Below the pieces are notes generated by a model. That model was not told where the DNA came from and did no database searches. It worked only from the letters and a program-made list of their open reading frames with translations. The position numbers and the translations under genes were made by a program. Shown in pieces: positions 57,375 to 64,000 of a stretch of 64,000 nt of DNA (position 1 is the first letter of the stretch; each line of letters opens with the position of its first letter). This DNA comes from Xanthostigma xanthostigma (Eukaryota; Arthropoda; Insecta; Raphidioptera; Raphidiidae), in NCBI GenBank assembly GCA_963575645.1, contig OY754467.1, positions 8,184,001 through 8,248,000 of the forward strand. Direction: 5' to 3'.

Positions 57375-57875
57375 TACATCCTTAAAAAGGAGCTCCCTGC
57401 ATAGCGCACTGCTTAAGTTTCCTGTCAAAATCGACTTATACAGGAACGAATCATCTGACCACAATTGATTTTTATGGGAGCGAAGTTGGGTGCAAAATCT
57501 ACGAGTACAGGCTAGTTTTAAATAAGATGATTATTTTCAAATTGTTATTTTGAGATGTCTGGATTTTATTGTAGATCTTGTTGATGTTTGGTGGCTGGCA
57601 TATAATCACATGATATTTAACGTACTTTGCGGGTGTCCACGCATTCAATGCGCTAAGCTTATATTATAGAGATTAGATTAAGAATTGGTCTTGTGAGCCG
57701 TGAGGTAAATAGAGAACTGCGTTGTAAAAATTTCAAATTGACGTCAATAGCAGCATGACCTTAGCAATGGTACCAAAGGGCTTAGAGCATGATGACTTCA
57801 GATGTTGAACATCTATAATTTACAATCCATCCATTCCAAAGGGCTTGCAAGAGTTAAATTTCAGGAGTAGCGATA
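57375..57875. other. Intergenic sequence
   Basis: One GTCTATAAT-type motif is at 57804-57826. No gene is seen. Confidence 0.45.
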
Positions 57876-58210
57876 TACAGAGTGTTTCAAAAATACCGGA
57901 ACGCCTTAATATTTCGTATCGGGTAAGCCGGACTAAAAATGTTAAAATGGTTTCTTTAATAACTTTTTCCTGTCTATCGAATGGCACAATTAGATTTTGA
58001 GCTTGAGGGCCCTAAAAGGTCCCGTAGGGCCCAACTTTGAAATTTAAAATGGGAACCATACTTTTTTATTTCATATTTGGGTTCTGCGTAAAATTTTACA
58101 TACGAATACGCCTTAGTATTTTTTAAATTCTTGGGTCCTATACAGGGCCCCGATTTCACTAATTGATACTACATACGTCTCTAAAGCTAGATTTTGAGGC
58201 CTCTTGTTAA

Positions 58211-58704
58211 CGACAACGGATAACGGCCCGATTTTTATGACGGGCGAAGGGCAGTGTTAAATAGGTTAGTGTGGGTGTTTGATAACGCGACGGGCATGTA
58301 AACGTTGCAACAAAACTCAACGGATACGCGCACGTCGCCCCTCGGCGCGACGGCGGTCGGTCCGATGCAGAGGACCACGTCATTTCATAGAAGTCTGTTG
58401 ACGACGACAGATGTGCGCGCATGTTTTTACCTATACCTACCTTGTGCTGCTCGTTGTGAATATGCAGTTTAAAATTGATATTGATAAGGATTTATTAATT
58501 AGCCTTGTTCATAATAGGCCAGTGTTGGGACAAGACTTTAGAAAATTACAAAAATAAACAAGCAAGACATAACGTATTGCACTTCTTCGCCCTTCAAGTG
58601 TAGAACTGATATAGATAACAACGGACGCGCTCACGTATATTAGCGGATCGTGTACAAAGGTAACCGTTTCGTGTCGGCCCGTTACCCGTTGACTAAAACG
58701 GTCG
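58211..58704 (+). mobile_element. Harbinger-like element, copy 2, TTAA/TAA flanks
   Basis: The ends are CGACAACGGATAACGGCCCG and the inverse of CGACCGTTTTAGTCAACGGG. TTAA (58207-58210 and 58705-58708) flanks both sides; TAA or TTA would suit PIF/Harbinger, TTAA would suit piggyBac. The MADF-like peptide inside favours Harbinger. Confidence 0.65.
58462..58557 (+). pseudogene. MADF-like N-terminal peptide remnant, copy 2
   Basis: Frame: MQFKIDIDKDLLISLVHNRP then VLGQDFRKLQK and TAA at 58555-58557. It is six residues longer than copy 1 (28537-28614), with conservative differences between copies. Too short to be a functional domain. Confidence 0.4.
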
Positions 58705-58879
58705 TTAACAAGAGCCCTAAGGCCCCTAAAAGGGTTCAGAGTTGAATAAATCTTAATTTGAGTTCGGTTACTTAATATTATCTTAAGAACTTTTTTTCCT
58801 AGGGCCCTATGAAGTACTAATTTGTGCAAAGAGTATCTATGACGAAACTCGAGACGACACAAGAAACGCGTTTAGAGCG

Positions 58880-59110
58880 ACATAAAAAAAAGAGTTATCC
58901 GCTCGATAACTTGAGGCATTCGCGGACACGGTGTACGTAAAGTAGTCACATTGTGTCGCATTCCGCATGGCTAATAGCGTCAAAACGGCGGCGACGTCGC
59001 AATCGGCGAGCGTGTGTCGTAGGCGTCACCAGGTGGCACTACGTCGTCGCGTCAGACAGCCTGGCACGTCGCTTTTGTGCGTCACTCGATACGTTTCTAC
59101 TATAATGCAA
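58880..59110. other. CpG-rich island
   Basis: The stretch CAAAACGGCGGCGACGTCGC, GCGTGTGTCGTAGGCGTCACC, CGTCGTCGCGTCAGACAG is much richer in G+C and CpG than the surroundings. No ORF of interest. It may be a promoter or 5' exon of a gene outside the window, or a divergent repeat. Confidence 0.35.
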
Positions 59111-59294
59111 CTTTAATAACATTTAATCTGCACGTTGCGTACAACTTACACATTTACGTGCGAATATTTTTAGAACCCGACATAATTATTAGCGCATTGT
59201 AAAATTAAGCTACGTAGTTTTAACGCAGTGTCGAAACATAAAGCAGAGCCATGTTCACTTAAGTTGTTCTGAAACATGCGTCAATACTATAATA

Positions 59295-59882
59295 TCTATC
59301 TATATATTATATAAAAAAATCTCGTGTCACAGTGTTTGTTATCGAACTTCTCCGAAACGGTTTGACCGATTTTTATGAAATTTTTTGTGTATACTTGCTA
59401 GGTCTGAGAATAGGTCGTAGGCTATTTTATATACCCCTAGGTGATAAGGGTGGCCCTCTTCAGAATTTTTTTTTTTTATTTTTTGGACAATTTTTTTTAT
59501 TTTGTTATGATTTGTCATTAAAAAATACTTATAGCCCTAAATTTTCACCGTTTTACCACCAACCCCTATTTTTTAATAACGATATTAGTATATTTTTACT
59601 TTCATCCACAGATGCGCAATAGGGTTGCAAGATGGCAATATAACGGTAAATGTTTATATATTTAACCCAGTGAAAACAGAAAGTGCGATTGTTATAATGT
59701 GACCGAAACTACTCATCCGATTTCAAAAATTTTTCACCAATATTTAGAATGGACCTTACAGGCTATATAATATTATCGCGTTTAAATAAAAGCGCTTTCC
59801 GTGGAGACCAATTTTGCATCGCAAGTCGACGCAAAAAGGACGACAAGCTACAAATTCGGGCGAGGCCGAACCGGGCCGCTAG
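59295..59882 (+). mobile_element. Helitron-like element, 588 bp
   Basis: Starts TCTATCTATATATTATATAA and ends GAACCGGGCCGCTAG followed by T. Interior phrases (GAACTTCTCCGAAACGG, TTTGACCGATTTTTATGAA, GAGGCCGAACCGGGCC) are typical of this insect repeat. The ORF at 59332-59622 reads through them and is not a gene. Confidence 0.6.
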
Positions 59883-59936
59883 TTTAAATATATAAATGTC
59901 TATTTTGAAATCAAAGTAGACAGCGACTAATACGTG

Positions 59937-60092
59937 AATTTACGTAGCTGACGTATATATACGTTAACGTAATTTTACGTATCTAAATTTACGTAGCTTA
60001 CGTATACATACGTTAACGTAATTTTACGTAACTAAATTTACGTAGCTGACGTATATAACGTAATTTTACGTCAGCTACGTAAATTTACGTAT
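59937..60092. repeat. ~49-bp TACGT-rich tandem array
   Basis: AAATTTACGTAGCTGACGTA, TACGTTAACGTAATTTTACG recur near 59937, 59986 and 60034. The last copy ends in an inverse (ACGTCAGCTACGTAAATTT), giving a hairpin. Almost every CG lies in TACGT or GACGT. Confidence 0.8.
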
Positions 60093-60094
60093 AG

Positions 60095-61160
60095 GAGACG
60101 CTATCTCTCAAAATTAAAACATAACCTATTTATATATGAATGGACATTTTTTTCGTATAATATTTTAGTGTTTTTTACGATCCAAATATCAGCAAAATCC
60201 ATTGACTTAAACCTACTTAATTTATATTACTGTACAACGATTATTTTGCTTCAAATGGCCAGTAGAATTTATTTTTTAACATATTTTGAACTAACGACTT
60301 TTTTGTGCCAGTTTTTTTATTGCTATGTCACCGCAGGTCTACCAATAATAATGAGATTTTTTGCTCAAAATTTAACATTACAGGTTTCTAAAAAAGTATA
60401 TCTCAAACATTTTCTCACGGATTTTTTTAAAGTGAACCTTCTTTAACGCACTGTTGAGTGAAAATTCATGTTGTTGAAACGACATCAACTCATCTGACTG
60501 AAAGTTTCACTTCTGTAGTGTGTAGTGTATACCTACACGGTTCCTTTTTTTTAATTTAGTAAAAACTGATGAAATTTATAAAATATGTAATTAATAAAAA
60601 TGTGAAATTCGTTTTTCAATTGGTTTGAGATAAATGTTTTTAATTATCCTGTGAAATGGCTTTTCACTAATGATTTCCATTAGATTGCATTTGATAATCG
60701 AATCAGCGAGTTTCGTTAAAAAGCAGTCGAATTTTTATATCGAATATTTTGCATTTGTTTTTTTTTCATTTCGATTAAATTAATAGAAAACAATCAGTCA
60801 ATATACGCTTTGAAGAATAGTTGCGATTTTTTTATGTTCAGTATTTTAGGGCATTATAGATTATTTTTTTGAGTCTCCGGTCAAACGGCATTTGGATTTA
60901 TCAGATTTAATTATTACGTTAATCATTGATAAAATTATCAAACATTGATTTTTTCAATTTTCAAACAAATGTTATCACCATGGCGCCCCATATAAGTGGT
61001 AACATATTTTTGACTCATCCTGTATGCTAAACAAGAAACCTAAAAACACATTTTTTGAATTTCGAATTTTCAACAACATAACCTATCTACCCATTGTACT
61101 TAGGTCAACATCTAACATTTTATTTTCATAAAATTGTTCTTCGTTAAATGTGATTGTTCA
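60095..61160. other. AT-rich intergenic sequence
   Basis: No gene is seen. GGTAACATATTTTTGACTC near 61000 resembles ends of old repeats. Confidence 0.45.
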
Positions 61161-61165
61161 GAGTC

Positions 61166-61910
61166 CGCCGCCTTCGCATGTTAACGAAAAGTTTGTACGC
61201 GCATATCCGTCGCCCATGTCCGCGCGTGCGCGATAGATTGTTGATTATAACCGCTAAACAGCTGATAGTGCGAGATTGTGTTAGAAATATATACCCTCAT
61301 CTGTTATTCGATAATGACAAAGATTATTGCGTATATTGATAAATCGCACATGGGTTGCCTAGCTAAATCGCGTACCGATGCTGTTAAATTAAATAAATTC
61401 TCATTGACTTTTTTGGATCAACTGCCCCGATTTGTTAATCATAAAAATCGAGCCTAAGATGAGAGAATATGACACAAATGAAATGTTAACAAAACAAATA
61501 AACTCAAAGTACACAGAACATAACTATTTACAAGGTATGTTTATGTCGATGATCTATATTTATGTATAGAATTCCAATGCCTTGTATCATTCTCTCAGCT
61601 AATGCGCGATTTATGATTAACAAGTAGGGCAAGTTGATCCAAAAAAGTTAATTAGAATTTAATTAATTTATCAGCGATTTAGCTAGGAAACCCATGTCCG
61701 ATTTATCAATGTATTATCATAATCTTTGTCATCATCCAATAACAGATGAGGGTATATATTTCTAATACCGGATCTTAGACTATGAGGTCTATCTTCACAA
61801 CAGATTGGCTACCGTATCCGGAAATACTCACTGTAAAATGTGCGGTTTTGAATGAGTCAATCGCACGCGCGTACATGTGCGACGGAGGTGCAACTGCAAC
61901 ATTTTTCATG
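61166..61910. repeat. Large inverted repeat, ~300-bp arms
   Basis: The left arm (about 61166-61480) and right arm (about 61575-61910) are inverses at roughly 80-85 percent by eye. Matching blocks include ATATATACCCTCATCTGTTA, TTGATAAATCGC, GATCAACT, CTAATTAA-type, and CCGTCGCCCATGTCCGCGCG against the inverse of CGCGCGTACATGTGCGACGG. The spacer is about 100 bp. ORFs on either arm are not genes. Confidence 0.7.
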
Positions 61911-61914
61911 TATA

Positions 61915-62290
61915 TGCGGCTGTGATGGGCTTTATGTTAAATGAAACTGTTAGATGTTTAAAAAAAAATTTTAAAAAATCTATTGTTGTTTTAGGTCAAT
62001 TCGAAAATGTTATGACGTATTATTATTTTCTGTTCTTTTTGTATTTTCGTCATCATTTGCTAAGAATTATTTATATGTATAAATAATAAGACGAACTGTA
62101 TAATTGTATTTTTGTATTATATTTAAAAAATAAGTTATTTATAAAAAAACACGCATTATAATATATAAAAAAGAGCTGAAATATAACTTGGCCTAAATTC
62201 GATTTACATAGGGTTATTCTCCTTGGACATTTTAGTAAGAAACAAGGATACAATTAAAAAAATTTGAAAAGTAGTTTGACCCTGCAGGCC
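61915..62290. other. AT-rich intergenic sequence
   Basis: Nothing recognisable was found. Confidence 0.5.
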
Positions 62291-62297
62291 ATCCCTG

Positions 62298-63170
62298 TAA
62301 CTTCCCGCTATTTTCGAGTTCAAAACGCTCAAAAATATGTCAAATATAGCAAGAAGTTTATTTTTTAGCTCTTCGAGCTCAAAAAAAACACTTTGTTACG
62401 AAATTTTCGTTCACGATATCTCATGAACAAATGAAGCGATTTTGATGCGATTTGCGGCAGTCGACGCAATTTTTTAACCTTAAAAAGTAATTTTATACAG
62501 AAAAATCGATCTCATAGGAATTTTACGAGAAATTTAAAAAAAAAACACTTTTTAAAAATTTTTCGTTCACGATATCTCGTGAACAAATGAGCCGATTTTG
62601 ATGCGGTTTGCTGCAATCGACGCAGTTTTTTTAACCTAAGAAAGTAAATTATTACAAAAAAATCGATTTGATAAGAATTTTACGAGTAATTTTAAAAAAT
62701 TACTTTTTTCCTAATTTTTCGTTCACGTTATCTCATGAACAAATGAACCAATTTTGATATGGTTTGCGGCGATCGACGCAGTTTTTTTAGCTTAAGAAAG
62801 TAATTTATTACAAAAAAATCAATCTGATAACAATTTTAAGAGTCATTTTAAAAAAACACTTTTTTACGATTTTTTCGTTCACGGTTTCTCGTGAACAAAT
62901 GAACCGATTTTGATGCGGTTTGCGGAAATCGACGCAGTTTGTTAAGGAGAAGAGCTGATTAGTTTTTGGAATTAATCGGTTTAGTAGTTTAGAAAATTTT
63001 TTACAAAAACAAATTTTTAAAAATTTTTGAAACTTGTTTTTTTAAGATTTCTCAAAATTTTTTGGGCCGAATCGTTTCAAATTTTCAGGAAGTCTAAGTT
63101 CACCAAGATCACGTCAGATGCCGCAAACCACGTTTCAGTCGGACACTCCGTTCAAAAGATATAAAAGGTT

Positions 63171-63210
<40 letters not shown>

Positions 63211-63387
63211 TCCATACATACAGCCCTACGGACATCATCGCCAAAATAGTTTCAATAGCTTCCTAGGACCCCAAAACGTCGAGATCTGGCGAAAACTCGA
63301 TTTTCGAAAATCGGGGTGAAACCAATAACTTCCCGATTTTTGAAAAAAAAAAAATTTTTTTTTTTTTTTTTTTAAAGCGGGAAGTTA
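62298..63387. mobile_element. TIR element (TAACTTCCCGCT) with tandem core
   Basis: The ends are TAACTTCCCGCT and its exact inverse AGCGGGAAGTTA. The interior carries the 156-bp tandem array at 62408-62945, a (CA)n tract near 63184-63210, and the phrase GATCTGGCGAAAACTCG. No coding region. Confidence 0.65.
62408..62945. repeat. 156-bp tandem repeat, about 3.5 copies
   Basis: CGTTCACG...TCTCATGAACAAATGA, GATTTTGATGCGATTTGCGG and CGACGCAGTTTTTTTAACC recur with unit starts at 62408, 62564, 62720 and 62876, exactly 156 bp apart. Confidence 0.9.
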
Positions 63388-63389
63388 AA

Positions 63390-64000
63390 AAAACTAAATT
63401 TAAATTTTATTGAGAAATTATGCTCTTATACCATCAATAAAATTTACCTTATAAAACGTGCAAAAAGGTTAACTGTTTATTGTTTTTGTACGCTACAGTA
63501 TTGTTTAATTTTGTTTAATCATTCATTAACTTTCTGATTCGCTCTCTCTCTTTCTCTCTCTTAAAAACAAGTCAGCTCCACTTCGCGATATGACTTACAT
63601 ACCTACTCAGAAAGTATGCGTTTTATGCTATTGTGATTATCCTTGTTATTGAAGTGCAGAGGGAATTCCCCTAAACGACATTGTAAAAAAAATAATGATA
63701 TATTTTTGTATTAAAGTAAAAATGCACTGTTTAAATGAATTTAAGACCACGGTGTATTTCGGCAACGATAAATTTTTACGCAAAGGAAATTATTTATTAA
63801 AATCTGTACGATAAGTACTTAAAATATTTTAAAGTCGCTAGTTCGGTACATAACTGCTGTGTCCAAATTGAATTTTAAGGTTTTTTTAATTAAAATATGA
63901 ATACCGCCGGGTCATTTTAAATAAAGGGATTTTTTTCTATCCTGAATGTTATTTATTTGTTTTTTTACTGCGCTTGAAAGCGTGAAATATCGGCAATAGA
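63390..64000. other. AT-rich intergenic sequence to window end
   Basis: A short CT microsatellite is at about 63541-63561. No gene is seen. Confidence 0.5.

Larger units (their letters stand above)
57885..58820. repeat. Repeat (GGGCCCT-rich) interrupted by a Harbinger-like element
   Basis: ACAGAGTGTTTCAAAAATACC opens a block rich in AGGGCCCTAAAAGG. Similar phrases (CCTAAGGCCCCTAAAAGGG, CCTAGGGCCCTATGAAG) resume at 58715-58815, after the insertion at 58211-58704. Confidence 0.45.

Noticed and set aside
1-64000. Endogenous virus or intact retrotransposon with gag/pol
   Set aside because: No long pol, integrase or capsid-like frame was found on either strand; only the short LINE RT relic at 53.5-53.8 kb.

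Overview
The window looks like an AT-rich arthropod, almost certainly insect, nuclear chromosome segment. It has one large host gene, a dense load of short decayed transposons, tRNA-derived elements, and no operons or bacterial-type gene spacing. I cannot fix the order. A SINE and several MITE styles would suit a hemipteran, but that is a weak impression.

The only convincing protein-coding gene is at about 45.9-48.0 kb on the plus strand. It is a 541-residue four-finger C2H2 transcription factor that I identify as klumpfuss (klu), an EGR/WT1-like regulator. Its coding region is uninterrupted. A well-formed branchpoint and 3' splice site at 45875-45899 suggest that the coding exon begins at 45900 with a 5' UTR, so the promoter and first exon lie upstream. 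Three G+C-rich islands stand out: 33.42-33.72 kb, 41.45-41.63 kb and 58.9-59.1 kb. The second ends in a GT donor-like site and is the best candidate for an upstream klu exon.

The rest is non-coding sequence made largely of mobile-element debris. Several insertions are anchored by target-site duplications (TSDs): hAT-like elements at 1664-2623, 12083-12630, 23277-23550, 27355-27892 and 41164-41397 (8-bp TSDs); a pogo/Tigger-like element at 17120-17617 (TA); a Harbinger-like element at 58211-58704 (TAA/TTAA); and a Helitron-like element at 56956-57293 inserted between A and T. Three carry decayed coding remnants: a hAT transposase tail at 27.5 kb, a Tigger-type transposase tail at 17.3 kb, and MADF-like peptides at 28.5 and 58.5 kb. 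A LINE reverse-transcriptase motif survives, duplicated, at 53.5-53.8 kb.

The most unusual items are three near-full copies of an ~860-bp composite element (10.8, 17.7 and 29.3 kb). They combine a perfect terminal hairpin, a GTAC/GTATGTAC microsatellite, a tRNA-like segment with Pol III A and B boxes, and an inverted copy of the hairpin arm near the far end. Other notable structures are a short motif (GTCGAGCGTCTATAATYTAC) recurring at nine places, several very clean hairpin or foldback elements, a large inverted repeat at 61.2-61.9 kb, and hairpins associated with a GAAACGTC motif. All calls come from reading the sequence by eye. Boundaries without a TSD are approximate.
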